The notes under the pieces: model-generated
Seen by the model: the letters and a program-made list of their open reading frames with translations, nothing else
Database searches by the model: none
What the model was told of the DNA's origin: nothing
In this document: piece by piece, positions 1-9,326 of the stretch
Numbering within the stretch: the stretch's first letter is position 1
How the letters are laid out: each line of letters begins with the position of its first letter
NCBI GenBank assembly: GCA_036379955.1
Contig: DASVFR010000040.1
Location: forward strand, 1-37,628
Direction of reading: 5' to 3'
Source: VRUE01 sp036379955
GTDB lineage: Bacteria > Actinomycetota > Thermoleophilia > Solirubrobacterales > 70-9
DNA: 37,628 nucleotides
Translations under genes and position numbers: made by a program

Positions 1-1549
<1,549 letters not shown>

Positions 1550-1550
1550 G

Positions 1551-1568
1551 CCGGGGTCGTCACCCCGG
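1551..1568 (+). terminator. Hairpin after pyrG
   Basis: CCGGGGT (1551-1557) pairs perfectly with ACCCCGG (1562-1568) around a CGTC loop, two bases after the pyrG stop. There is no U-tract, only TTAG. It could be a U-less intrinsic terminator or a 3' stabiliser. The next gene's putative -10 starts immediately after it. Confidence 0.5.
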
Positions 1569-1569
1569 T

Positions 1570-1575
1570 TAGCCT
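1570..1575 (+). promoter_or_regulatory. Putative -10 box (TAGCCT) of M20 peptidase gene, leaderless
   Basis: TAGCCT lies 8 nt before the GTG at 1584, and no Shine-Dalgarno sequence precedes that GTG. This spacing would put the transcription start at or next to the start codon, as in actinobacterial leaderless mRNAs. No convincing -35 is seen. Confidence 0.45.
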
Positions 1576-1583
1576 GTCGTCCC

Positions 1584-2702
1584 GTGGAGCGACTTCACGA
1601 GACGTTCGTGCGGCTCTGTGAGATCCGCAGCCCGACCGGGGAGGAGCGCGAGGTCGCCGACACGATCGCCGCCGAGCTGCGCGCGCTCGGGCTCGAGGTG
1701 AGCGAGGACGACGCGGCCGGACCGGCGGAAGCCGGGGCCGGCAATCTGCTCGCGCGGTTGCCCGGCGAGAGCGACGAGTGGGTGATGTTCTGCGCCCACA
1801 TCGACACCGTCCCGCACGGAGGGCAGATCGAGGTCGTCGAGCGCGACGGCGTCTTTCACAGCGCTGGCGAGACGATCCTCGGCGCCGATAACAAGGCAGC
1901 GGTAGCGGTCTTCATGGAGCTGGTCGCGCGGCATGCCGGTGAGGACGGGCCGCCGCCGGTGGGGATAGAGCTGCTGCTGACCGTCGCCGAGGAGCAGGGG
2001 CTGCGCGGGGCCAAGGCGTTCGACGCGAGCGCGCTGCGCTCTCGGGTCGGCTTCGTCCTCGACCACGCCAGCACGGTAGGAGAGGTGATCGTCACCTCGC
2101 CCACCCAGCAGAGCGTGCGGGCCGACTTCCACGGAGTCGAGGCGCACGCGGGCATCCGCCCCGAGGACGGCAACAGCGCGATCGCCGCGGCGGCGGCCGC
2201 GATCTCCCGCATGGAGCTGGGCCGCCTCGACGATGAGACGACCGCCAACGTCGGCGTGATCGAAGGAGGGACGTCGGGCAACGTGGTCCCGGGCCATTGC
2301 TCGATCGTCGCCGAGGCGCGCAGCCTCGACGCCGGCCGGGCCGCCGCGGTGGCCGGGGCGTTGAGCGACGCCTGCGCTTGGGGGGCGAGTGAGCACGGCT
2401 GCGACGCCGACGTTCGGCTCGAAGAGCTCTTTCGCGGCTACAGGATCCCGCCCTCCTCGCCGGCCCTGGCCCTGGCCGAGGCCGGGTTGCGGCGGGCCGG
2501 GTTCGAGCCCGAGCGGACCTCGACCGGGGGCGGCAGCGATGCCAACGCCTTGATCGTCGATGGCTTCGACTGCGTCCTGCTCGCCAACGGCACCGAGGCC
2601 AACCACACGCCCGATGAGTCGGTCGGCGCCCGCAACCTCGACGCGATGCTCGAGGTCTGCGAGGGGATCGTCGCCGAGGCGGCGGCCTCGGCCGCGGCGT
2701 GA
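1584..2702 (+). CDS. M20-family metallopeptidase (peptidase T-like)
   Basis: Cytosolic di-zinc exopeptidase, probably a di/tripeptidase. The 372-aa protein shows the M20 pattern: metal ligand His72 in AHIDTVP, bridging Asp102 in GADNKAA, general base and metal Glu136/Glu137 in TVAEEQG, a dimerisation/lid domain in the middle (HAGIRPEDG), and the last ligand His in ANGTEANHTPDES. The layout resembles PepT and YqjE-type peptidases. Start GTG 1584 is chosen because homologous sequence begins there and a -10-like hexamer sits 8 nt upstream. Its stop overlaps the next gene's GTG, so the two are translationally coupled. The exact substrate cannot be read from sequence. Confidence 0.88.
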   Translation: MERLHETFVRLCEIRSPTGEEREVADTIAAELRALGLEVSEDDAAGPAEAGAGNLLARLPGESDEWVMFCAHIDTVPHGGQIEVVERDGVFHSAGETILGADNKAAVAVFMELVARHAGEDGPPPVGIELLLTVAEEQGLRGAKAFDASALRSRVGFVLDHASTVGEVIVTSPTQQSVRADFHGVEAHAGIRPEDGNSAIAAAAAAISRMELGRLDDETTANVGVIEGGTSGNVVPGHCSIVAEARSLDAGRAAAVAGALSDACAWGASEHGCDADVRLEELFRGYRIPPSSPALALAEAGLRRAGFEPERTSTGGGSDANALIVDGFDCVLLANGTEANHTPDESVGARNLDAMLEVCEGIVAEAAASAAA

Positions 2703-3769
2703 GCGGGCGGCTGAAGCTGCGGCGCGGCACGATCGTCGCCGAGGAGCCGCTGACGGTCGAAGTCGAGGGGGAGCACCGGCCTGCCTGGGCCGACGAGCAC
2801 CTGCTGGGCGAGATGCGCGAGGGCGACGAGGTGGTGGTCAACGTCGAGGCCCTTGACCTCGATCTCGGCTCGGGCGGCTTCGACGTCGTACACGTCAATC
2901 TCACCCGTGGCCTGGGCGGGGGCGGCGCCCCGGGTGACGAGCACGTGATGAAGCTCAACTACACCTCGCTCCAACACCCCGTCGCCCCCGTCGAGCTTCC
3001 GGTGCGCCTTATACGGGATATGACCACAAAAGGCGCACCGGAACGGGAGGGAGGGGGAATGCCGGTGCTGGTGATCCCGCTGCACGGGCACCTGGCGCCC
3101 GCCGCCTGGGCGGCGGCGCGGGCTCGGCCGAGGTTGAAGGTCGGCTACGTGCAGACCTGGGGAGGGGCGCTGCCGGGGGCGCTCAGTCGGGACGTGGCCG
3201 AGCTGCGCGAGCGCGGCCTGCTCTGCGGGCACGTCACCGCCGCGCCCGCCTACGGAGGCGAGCATGAGGCGATCTCGGTCGCCGGTGCCCTCGACGCCGC
3301 CGCAGGCGGCCTTGGTTGGGACGCCGCGATTGCCGGCCCCGGGCCCGGCATCATCGGCTCGGAGACGGAGTTCGGCCACGGCGGCATGGCGGCCCTCGAC
3401 ACCGCGCACGCCGCTCTTGCCCTCGGCCTCCCGACCCTGCTCTCGCCCCGCCTCTCGTCCGGCGACCCCCGCGAGCGACACAACCCCGTCAGTCACCACA
3501 CCCTCACGGTCCTCGAACTGCTCCTGGCCTCCGTCCAGGTCCCCGTCCCAACCGGCGATCCACCGCCCCCGACCCTGGTCGAGGCGATTGCGGCCCGCCA
3601 TCGCCCGATCGAGGCGCCAGCCGAAATCTCCGCCTACGAAGAAGCGGGCCTCCCGTCCCGCACCATGGGCCGCACCATCAGCGAGGACCCCCTCTTCTTC
3701 GCCGCCGCGCTGGCATCGGGAAGCGCTCTTGCAGCCGTATCTCCCGCGGGTGGCGTGGGGTCGGGGTGA
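2699..3769 (+). CDS. DUF3866 family protein
   Basis: 356-aa protein matching the actinobacterial DUF3866 family. I see an N-terminal beta-rich part (LRRGTIVAEEPLTVEV), then the conserved core LKVGYVQTWGGALPGALSRD, the GPGPGIIGSETEFGHGG glycine-rich loop, and SGDPRERHNPVSHHT. No biochemical function is established to my knowledge. It overlaps the M20 peptidase stop by four bases (GTGA) and so forms a coupled pair. The last codons (PAGGVGSG) and the stop lie inside the left arm of a structured repeat (3743-3888), so the native C-terminus may have been replaced by repeat sequence. Confidence 0.8.
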   Translation: MSGRLKLRRGTIVAEEPLTVEVEGEHRPAWADEHLLGEMREGDEVVVNVEALDLDLGSGGFDVVHVNLTRGLGGGGAPGDEHVMKLNYTSLQHPVAPVELPVRLIRDMTTKGAPEREGGGMPVLVIPLHGHLAPAAWAAARARPRLKVGYVQTWGGALPGALSRDVAELRERGLLCGHVTAAPAYGGEHEAISVAGALDAAAGGLGWDAAIAGPGPGIIGSETEFGHGGMAALDTAHAALALGLPTLLSPRLSSGDPRERHNPVSHHTLTVLELLLASVQVPVPTGDPPPPTLVEAIAARHRPIEAPAEISAYEEAGLPSRTMGRTISEDPLFFAAALASGSALAAVSPAGGVGSG

Positions 3770-3888
3770 TCCGCGCAGCGCGGAGGCTGCTGAGGGCGAG
3801 ATCTCGGCTTTGACTGTGCTTCGCCCCGTCGCCCGAAGCAGCGCGCAGCGCAAGCGGCGCACCCCGACCCCACGACAGGACCCGCGGG
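3743..3888 (+). repeat. Structured repeat, copy A (long form, forward)
   Basis: Outer stem CCCGCGGGT (3743-3751) pairs with ACCCGCGGG (3880-3888). An asymmetric internal loop follows, GG (3752-3753) against ACAGG (3875-3879). Then comes a perfect 15-bp stem (3754-3768 with 3860-3874) closing a 91-nt loop. Inside the loop GCTGCT-GA-GGGC can pair with GCCC-GA-AGCAGC, leaving tandem G.A mismatches. Copy B at 26.6 kb has the same layout and loop length with different but compensated stem bases; copy C shares the outer stem and internal loop. The right half lies 60 bp before xerD. Confidence 0.85.
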
Positions 3889-3949
3889 CTACGGCGCACG
3901 GTCCCTTGCCGCTCAAGGGTTGTGGCGACTCAGCGAGAACCCTCCCGCG

Positions 3950-4894
3950 ATGGTCGTTGCCGATCCTCCGCGCACCGAGTCCCGCTTCGAGTCCCTCGTG
4001 CTCGACTTCCTTTCCTACCTGGAGCTCGAGCGCGGCCTCTCCCGCAACACGCTCGATGCCTACCGCACGGACCTGCTCCAGTACGGCGAGTTCCTCACGG
4101 GTCGTCACCTCGACGCGCTCGAGGCCGGGCCGGCCGACATCGGCGAGTTCCTCGCCGGATTGGCCACGGGCGATAGTGGACGTCCTGCGTGTTCCTCGGC
4201 GACCGTGCACCGCAAGGCCGCCTGCCTGCGCTCCTTCTACAAGCAGCTGCGCCGCGACGAGCTGATCGGCGACGACCCGACCGCGGCCCTGAGCGCTCCG
4301 CGCCGGGCGAAGAAGCTGCCCCAGGTGCTCAACTACTCCGAGGTGCAGAAGCTGCTTGCGGCACCGCGCGGCGACGAGCCGACGGCGCTGCGCGATCGCG
4401 CCCTGCTCGAGGTGATGTACGCGTGCGGGCTGCGCGCCTCGGAGACGATCGGGCTCGAGGTCGGCGACGTCGACCTGCACGAGGGTTTCCTGCGCGCCCG
4501 CGGCAAGGGCAGCAAGGAACGCCTGGTGCCGCTCGGCCGCAAGGCGATCGCGGCGATCTCGGCCTACCTGCGCTCGGCGCGGCCGAAGCTGGTCGGCGAG
4601 CGCCACGAGGCGAGGCTCTTCGTCAACTTCCGCGGCGGCCCCCTCAGCCGCCAGGGCCTCTACAAGATCGTCCAGCGCAACGCGCGCGAGGCTGGCCTCG
4701 CCGGACAGCTCAGCCCGCACACCCTGCGCCACAGCTTCGCCACGCACCTGCTCGCCGGCGGCTGCGACCTGCGCGCAGTGCAGGAAATGCTCGGCCACGC
4801 CGACATCTCGACTACCCAGATGTACACCCACCTCTCCGGCGAGCACCTAAAGCAGGCCTACTTCAAAGCCCACCCCCGCGCCATCGCCGGCTAG
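3950..4894 (+). CDS. xerD: Tyrosine recombinase XerD/XerC
   Basis: Site-specific recombinase that resolves chromosome dimers at dif. The 314-aa protein has an N-terminal SAM-like core-binding domain (LDFLSYLELERGLSRNTLDA) and a C-terminal catalytic domain. Catalytic residues visible are Arg162 in CGLRASE, Lys in GKGSKERLVP, HTLRHSF (His and Arg), LGHADISTT (His) and nucleophile Tyr292 in MYTHLS. ATG 3950 is preferred; an in-frame TTG at 3920 would add ten residues with no better ribosome site. Single-copy position behind pyrG and DUF3866 suggests the housekeeping recombinase rather than an integrase. XerC versus XerD cannot be settled from this window. Confidence 0.9.
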   Translation: MVVADPPRTESRFESLVLDFLSYLELERGLSRNTLDAYRTDLLQYGEFLTGRHLDALEAGPADIGEFLAGLATGDSGRPACSSATVHRKAACLRSFYKQLRRDELIGDDPTAALSAPRRAKKLPQVLNYSEVQKLLAAPRGDEPTALRDRALLEVMYACGLRASETIGLEVGDVDLHEGFLRARGKGSKERLVPLGRKAIAAISAYLRSARPKLVGERHEARLFVNFRGGPLSRQGLYKIVQRNAREAGLAGQLSPHTLRHSFATHLLAGGCDLRAVQEMLGHADISTTQMYTHLSGEHLKQAYFKAHPRAIAG

Positions 4895-4904
4895 CAGCCA
4901 AGGG

Positions 4905-4949
4905 TGACTTCGCCTTTAGTTCCGGATAGCGGAACTAAAGGCGAAGTCA
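4905..4949. terminator. Perfect 20-bp inverted repeat between xerD and mutM
   Basis: Arms 4905-4924 and 4930-4949 are exact reverse complements, with a 5-nt GATAG loop. The arms contain a CTTTAG tract, unusually A/T-rich for this DNA. It starts 11 nt after the xerD stop and ends 20 nt before mutM. There is no long U-tract. Most likely a terminator; a protein-binding palindrome is also possible. Confidence 0.65.
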
Positions 4950-4969
4950 GCATGGGATAGAACTGGGGG

Positions 4970-5875
4970 GTGCCCGAGCTGCCGGAGGTGGAGACCGTCT
5001 GCCGGCAGCTGGAGCCGGAGCTTCGCGGCCGCACGATCGAGGCGTTGGAGGTGCTTGATGCGCGCTGGTGCAGGCCGACGCCGCCGCGCACGCTGGAGCG
5101 GGCGATTGTGGGGGCGCGGATCGAGGACCTGGGCCGGCGCGGCAAGTACCTGCTTCTGGGACTTGAGGGAGGGCGCACGCTCGTCATGCATCTGCGGATG
5201 ACCGGCAACCTCGTCCTTGTCGAGGGCGAGCGCCGGCTCGACCCATCCGAGGGGATGCGCCTCTATGAGGGCGAGCGCTCGACCTCCGAACGTCACCTGC
5301 GGGCTCGCTTCCAGCTTGACGACGGGCGCGAGCTCTGGTTCACCGATCCCCGCCGCTTCGGCGAGGCGTTCCTGATCGAGGACGCGGGGCTCGACGAGCG
5401 CTTCGCCAAGCTCGGGGCCGAGCCGCTCTCGGAGGAGTTCACCGCGGAGGCCCTCGGCCTGGCGGCGGCCGGGCGCACGGCGCCGCTCAAGTCCTTCTTG
5501 CTCGATCAGTCGCGGGTCGCCGGAGTCGGCAACATCTACGCCGACGAGGCGCTCTTCCGCGCCCGCCTGCACCCGCTGTCTCCGGCCGGCTCGATGAAGC
5601 CGGAGCATCTGGAGGCGCTGCGCGACGCGGTCGTAGCCGCGCTCGAGGCCGGGATCGAACGGGGCGGGGCCTCGATCGACGACTACCGCGACGGGCGCGG
5701 CGAGAAGGGCACGATGCAGGACGAGTTCCTCGTCCACACCCGTGAGGGGGAGCCATGTCCAGGGTGCGGCGGGCCGATCTCCCGCATCGTCGTCTCCGGG
5801 CGCTCGACCTACTACTGCCCGAGCTGCCAGGTGAGGCTGCGCCGTCGGCCACATGCGCGCCGTCGCGGGCGTTAG
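4970..5875 (+). CDS. mutM: Formamidopyrimidine-DNA glycosylase
   Basis: Base-excision repair enzyme (Fpg) that removes 8-oxoguanine and formamidopyrimidines and cleaves the abasic site. The N-terminus is MPELPEVETV, with catalytic Pro2 and Glu3, and Lys59 in GRRGKYLLL. The helix-two-turn-helix carries SRVAGVGNIYADE. The C-terminal zinc finger has CPGCGG and CPSCQ knuckles. GTG 4970 is required for the catalytic N-terminal proline. Length 301 aa is slightly long because of an insertion around the RLDPSEGMRLYEGERST segment and an Arg-rich tail. It is separated from xerD by a strong palindrome, so it is probably its own transcription unit; a weak TAGAAC box lies 6 nt upstream. Confidence 0.96.
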   Translation: MPELPEVETVCRQLEPELRGRTIEALEVLDARWCRPTPPRTLERAIVGARIEDLGRRGKYLLLGLEGGRTLVMHLRMTGNLVLVEGERRLDPSEGMRLYEGERSTSERHLRARFQLDDGRELWFTDPRRFGEAFLIEDAGLDERFAKLGAEPLSEEFTAEALGLAAAGRTAPLKSFLLDQSRVAGVGNIYADEALFRARLHPLSPAGSMKPEHLEALRDAVVAALEAGIERGGASIDDYRDGRGEKGTMQDEFLVHTREGEPCPGCGGPISRIVVSGRSTYYCPSCQVRLRRRPHARRRGR

Positions 5876-5901
5876 CCGTACGCGTGCTATGAGTTCACGC
5901 C

Positions 5902-6693
5902 GTGGAGGCGCGACTGACCCACATCGGGGCGGCGACCTTGCTGCTCGAGCTTGGCGGGCTGCGGCTGCTGACCGACCCTGCCTTCGACCGGGTGGGGACC
6001 CGTCACACGGTCCCGAGGCCGGTCCCAGGCCTTTTCAACTCGCGCCGCACGGAGCCCGCGGCCCTAGGTGCGGATGGAGTCGGAGCACTCGACGCCGTGC
6101 TGCTCAGCCATGAGCACCACTTCGACAATCTCGACGACAGCGGCCGGGAGCTGCTGCCCGGCGCGGGCGCGGTCTTGACGACGAGGGCCGGCGCCAAGCG
6201 TCTGGGTGGCAACGCTGTCGGCCTCCGCGCCGGAGAGATGCACGTGATCGAGGCGGATGGCGGTCCACTCGAGGTAACCGCGATGCCCGCCCGTCACGGC
6301 CCCCATCTGATCGGCCTGACGGCGGGCCCGGTGATCGGCTTCCTCCTTCGCCACGAGCGGCTCGAGCGGCCGGTTTGGCTCTCCGGCGATACGCGCTGGT
6401 ACGGCGGGGTCAGGAAATCTCTGGCAGCCCAGGGGCCGATTGGAACCGCGATCGTCAACGTCGGTGCCGCCCGCTTTGCGCCGACCGGCCCCGCCCGCTT
6501 CACGATGGACGCTCGCGAGGTCGCCCGCGCCGCCCGCGAGATCGACGCTGAGCAGGTCATCCCGATCCACTTCGAGGGCTGGTCGCACTTCAAGCAGGGG
6601 CGCGAGGCCGCGCGAGCGGAGTTCGAGGCGGCCGGGATCGCGGACCGCGTGCGCTGGCTGGAGCAGGGCGAGCCGACCGCGGTGGAGCTGTGA
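5902..6693 (+). CDS. MBL-fold metal-dependent hydrolase
   Basis: 263-aa metallo-beta-lactamase-fold protein of the UlaG/NAPE-PLD-like branch. It opens with LTHIGAATLLLELGGLRLLTDP, typical of that branch. The metal motif is a variant, SHEHHFDNLDD, instead of canonical HxHxDH. Further metal ligands are suggested by PARHGPH, LSGDTRWY and VIPIHFEGWSHF. Substrate unknown. GTG 5902 is the start that places the first beta strand correctly. Its stop overlaps the GTG of the HD-domain gene (GTGA), so the two are coupled. Confidence 0.82.
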   Translation: MEARLTHIGAATLLLELGGLRLLTDPAFDRVGTRHTVPRPVPGLFNSRRTEPAALGADGVGALDAVLLSHEHHFDNLDDSGRELLPGAGAVLTTRAGAKRLGGNAVGLRAGEMHVIEADGGPLEVTAMPARHGPHLIGLTAGPVIGFLLRHERLERPVWLSGDTRWYGGVRKSLAAQGPIGTAIVNVGAARFAPTGPARFTMDAREVARAAREIDAEQVIPIHFEGWSHFKQGREAARAEFEAAGIADRVRWLEQGEPTAVEL

Positions 6694-7451
6694 GCCGTCC
6701 GGCGACCGGGACGATGGCCTGGGCGCGGGCGACCGGCGGCGCGCTCGATCGCCGCGCCCGCTTCGAACAGCTGCGCCAGGCGATCGTCGCCCGGATCGGA
6801 ACGTTCGGACCGCTCGCGCGCCGCGAAGCTGGGCTCGCCGGCAAGCGCCTCGAGCTGCCCGATCGCGAACCCGATAGCGAGCTCTGCCGCGCCGCCCTGG
6901 AGCTCTGCCGGGAGGTCTCGCCGCCGGCGTTGACCGGGCACTCGTTGCGCACCTGGCTCTTCTCGGCGCTGTTCGCCAGCCGCGACGGGGTCGCCTACGA
7001 CGAGGAGGTCCTCTACGTGGCCTGCCTCCTGCACGACATCGGCCTCACTCCCGAGTACTGGGAGAAGGACCCGCACGCCCACTGCTTCGCGGTCGAGGGC
7101 GCCTTCGCCGCCGAGCGCTTCTGTCTCGACCGCGGCGTCGAGGCCGCCCGGGCGGAGCGGATCGCCGAGGCGATCGTCGCCCACCTCAACGTCCACGTCC
7201 CGCTCGAGTGCGGCCCGGAGGCCCGCCTCCTGCACGAGGGCGTCGCCCTCGACGCGATCGGCCGCGGCATCCGCGGCGTCGACCCAAAGGCGGTCGCCGC
7301 CGTGGTGGAGCGCCACCCGCGCGAGGGCGTCGTCGAGGCGCTCAGCGAGCCGACCCGGCGCCAGGCGAAGATCCGGCCCGAGTCGCGGGTCGGGCTCTTC
7401 ACCCGCTTCGGCTTCCAGGGCATGGTCAAGGCCAACCCGTTGAATCGCTGA
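6690..7451 (+). CDS. HD-domain protein (cyanamide hydratase-like HD fold)
   Basis: 253-aa predicted metal-dependent phosphohydrolase-type protein. The HD signature is spread as TGHSLRTW (first His), LLHDIGL (His-Asp pair) and AIVAHLNVHV (fourth ligand region). The spacing and the following hydrophobic helices resemble the small cyanamide hydratase/HDIG-like group found in actinobacteria and fungi. It overlaps the upstream MBL gene by four bases. The reaction is unknown and a nitrile/cyanamide activity should not be assumed. A strong hairpin follows. Confidence 0.75.
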   Translation: MSRPATGTMAWARATGGALDRRARFEQLRQAIVARIGTFGPLARREAGLAGKRLELPDREPDSELCRAALELCREVSPPALTGHSLRTWLFSALFASRDGVAYDEEVLYVACLLHDIGLTPEYWEKDPHAHCFAVEGAFAAERFCLDRGVEAARAERIAEAIVAHLNVHVPLECGPEARLLHEGVALDAIGRGIRGVDPKAVAAVVERHPREGVVEALSEPTRRQAKIRPESRVGLFTRFGFQGMVKANPLNR

Positions 7452-7456
7452 GCCGC

Positions 7457-7495
7457 TGCTGCATTCGCCATCCATGTGACGGCGAATGCAGCAGT
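7457..7495 (+). terminator. Hairpin after HD-domain gene
   Basis: CTGCTGCATTCGCC (7457-7470) is an exact reverse complement of 7482-7495, with an 11-nt loop. It begins 5 nt after the HD-gene stop. No U-tract follows. Likely a terminator separating the MBL-HD pair from recO. Confidence 0.6.
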
Positions 7496-7561
7496 CGTCG
7501 GGCCGTCCGGACGCTGCGGCACCTTTGTACGGATGCGTGAAACGGCGCGAGAGAAGGTCCG

Positions 7562-8287
7562 GTGGCCGGGACGACGCTGAAGACGGAGGCCGTGGTGCTG
7601 CGCAGCATCCGCTACGGCGAGGCGGATCGCATCCTCCACCTCTACTCGAAGACCCGAGGCCGGATCGGCGCGATCGCCAAGGGGGCGCGGAAGCCGAGGT
7701 CGCGCTTCGGCGGCCGGCTCGAGCCCTTCTTCCGCCTCGATCTCGTCCTGCACGAAGGGCGGGGCGAGCTGCTCACGGTCACCAACGTCGCCACGCTCGA
7801 CGGCTATCCGCGCCTGCGCGCCTCCGGCCCGGCGTTGAACGCGGGCGCCCGTGCCTGCGACGCGGTGCTGCGCCTGCTCGACTCGGCCGAGGCCAATCCT
7901 CCCGCCTACAACTTGCTCTGTCGCTACCTCTCCCTGCTCGACGATCCCGAGTCCGAGCGGGCCGCCGGCCTGGAGACGGCGCTCTCCTTCCGGCTCAAGC
8001 TGGCGCTGGTGGCCGGCTTCGTCCCTGAGCTCGCCGCTTGCGCAAGCTGCGGCGAGGCCGAGCACCTGAGCGGCTTCTCCGGCGCCGCCGGCGGCGTGGT
8101 CTGCGCGAGCTGCGAAGCCGGTTCCTTCCCGCTCTCCGAGGGGGCGCACCGCTTCATGGTCGAGGCGATCGGCCGGCCGCTGGCCGAGGCGCCGGCAGCC
8201 GAGGAGCTGGCCCTGCGCCAGGCCGAACGGGCGGTGCGGGAGACATTGGAGCACCACGCCCACGTGCAGTTGCGCGCTGCGGCCTGA
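7562..8287 (+). CDS. recO: DNA repair protein RecO
   Basis: RecFOR-pathway mediator that loads RecA on SSB-coated ssDNA. The 241-aa protein has the N-terminal OB fold (KTEAVVLRSIRYGEADRILHLYS, then GRIGAIAKGARKP). A helical domain follows with a four-Cys zinc site (CASCG and CASCE). GTG 7562 has an AGAAGG ribosome site 5 nt upstream. recO-dgt-dnaG is a conserved actinobacterial neighbourhood. Confidence 0.93.
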   Translation: MAGTTLKTEAVVLRSIRYGEADRILHLYSKTRGRIGAIAKGARKPRSRFGGRLEPFFRLDLVLHEGRGELLTVTNVATLDGYPRLRASGPALNAGARACDAVLRLLDSAEANPPAYNLLCRYLSLLDDPESERAAGLETALSFRLKLALVAGFVPELAACASCGEAEHLSGFSGAAGGVVCASCEAGSFPLSEGAHRFMVEAIGRPLAEAPAAEELALRQAERAVRETLEHHAHVQLRAAA

Positions 8288-8296
8288 GCGTCGGTC

Positions 8297-8302
8297 TAGG
8301 AT
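8297..8302 (+). promoter_or_regulatory. Putative -10 box (TAGGAT) of dgt, leaderless
   Basis: TAGGAT lies 7 nt upstream of the dgt ATG, which lacks a Shine-Dalgarno sequence. The spacing suggests transcription starting at the ATG. The -35 is not recognisable. Confidence 0.45.
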
Positions 8303-8309
8303 CGGTGAC

Positions 8310-9326
8310 ATGGAGGCCACTGTCACCTTCGAGGACCGCGTACGCGCCTGGGAGGACGAGTTCCTCGCAGGGGCGGCGACGCGCTCCTATCCGGCGCACC
8401 GCGCGGTCGCGGAGGCCGACAGCCCGGTTCGCAGCCCGTTTCAGCGTGACCGCGACCGCATCGTCCACTGCAAGGCCTTTCGCCGTCTCAAGCACAAGAC
8501 GCAGGTATTCGTCTCACCCGAGGGGGACCACTACCGCACGCGGCTCACCCACACGCTGGAGGCCTGCGGGATCGCCCGCACCGTGGCGCGGGCGCTCGGC
8601 CTCAACGAGGACCTGACCGAGGCGATCGGGCTCGGCCACGACCTCGGTCACCCGCCCTTCGGCCACGCCGGCGAGGAGGCGCTCGACGAGGCGCTGCGCA
8701 AGCGCGGCGGCGCCGGCTTCAAGCACAACGAGCACTCGCTGCGCGTCGTCGAGGTGCTCGAGCGCGACGGCCGCGGGCTCAACCTGACCGAGCAGGTGCG
8801 CGACGGCATCCTCAACCACACCGGCTCGCGCAAGCCGGTGACGCTGGAGGGGCGGATCGTCAAGCTGGTCGACCGCGTCGCCTACATCAACCACGACATC
8901 GACGACGCGCTGCGGGCCGGAATCCTGCATCCCAGCGACCTGCCCGCGGCGGAGATCGAGCTGCTCGGCGAGACCGGCTCGGCGCGGATCGACACCCTCG
9001 TGCGCGACATCGTCGAGCGTTCCTCGCTGGCGGGCGACATCGTCCAGAGCGAGGAGATCGGCGGCGCGATGCTGCGCCTGCGCAAGTTCATGTTCGACCG
9101 GGTCTACCTCGGGCCGCAGGCGCGCGAGGAGCACGAGCGGGTGCGCCGGGCGATGCGGGTCCTCTTCGGCCACTACCTTTCGCACCCCGACGAGGTGCCG
9201 TCGACGGCTCCCGGCGCCGACGACTGCCAGCGGGTCGTCGACTACCTGGCGGGGATGACCGACCGCTACTGCATCGCCAAGTACGCCGAGCTGACCGTCT
9301 CCGAGGAGGGACTCCAGTGGCGCTGA
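8310..9326 (+). CDS. dgt: dGTPase-like HD triphosphohydrolase
   Basis: Deoxyguanosinetriphosphate triphosphohydrolase-like protein, 338 aa; the family hydrolyses dNTPs to deoxynucleoside and tripolyphosphate. Motifs are DRDRIVHCKAFRRLKHKTQVF, the HD ligands TRLTHTLE and GLGHDLGHPPFGHAGE, then FKHNEHSLRV and KLVDRVAYINHDIDD. The shorter length and missing N-terminal extension place it with the dgt subfamily typical of Gram-positives. The last 10 bases overlap dnaG, consistent with translational coupling. Confidence 0.92.
   Translation: MEATVTFEDRVRAWEDEFLAGAATRSYPAHRAVAEADSPVRSPFQRDRDRIVHCKAFRRLKHKTQVFVSPEGDHYRTRLTHTLEACGIARTVARALGLNEDLTEAIGLGHDLGHPPFGHAGEEALDEALRKRGGAGFKHNEHSLRVVEVLERDGRGLNLTEQVRDGILNHTGSRKPVTLEGRIVKLVDRVAYINHDIDDALRAGILHPSDLPAAEIELLGETGSARIDTLVRDIVERSSLAGDIVQSEEIGGAMLRLRKFMFDRVYLGPQAREEHERVRRAMRVLFGHYLSHPDEVPSTAPGADDCQRVVDYLAGMTDRYCIAKYAELTVSEEGLQWR

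Noticed and set aside
2438..4846. An 802-codon open frame on the minus strand
   Set aside because: It lies opposite the M20, DUF3866 and XerD genes, all of which have strong family motifs. Long antisense frames are expected in GC-rich DNA, and the translation has no motifs.
3950..4894. XerD-like gene as a mobile-element integrase
   Set aside because: It sits in a housekeeping neighbourhood with no tRNA, phage or excisionase gene and has normal composition.
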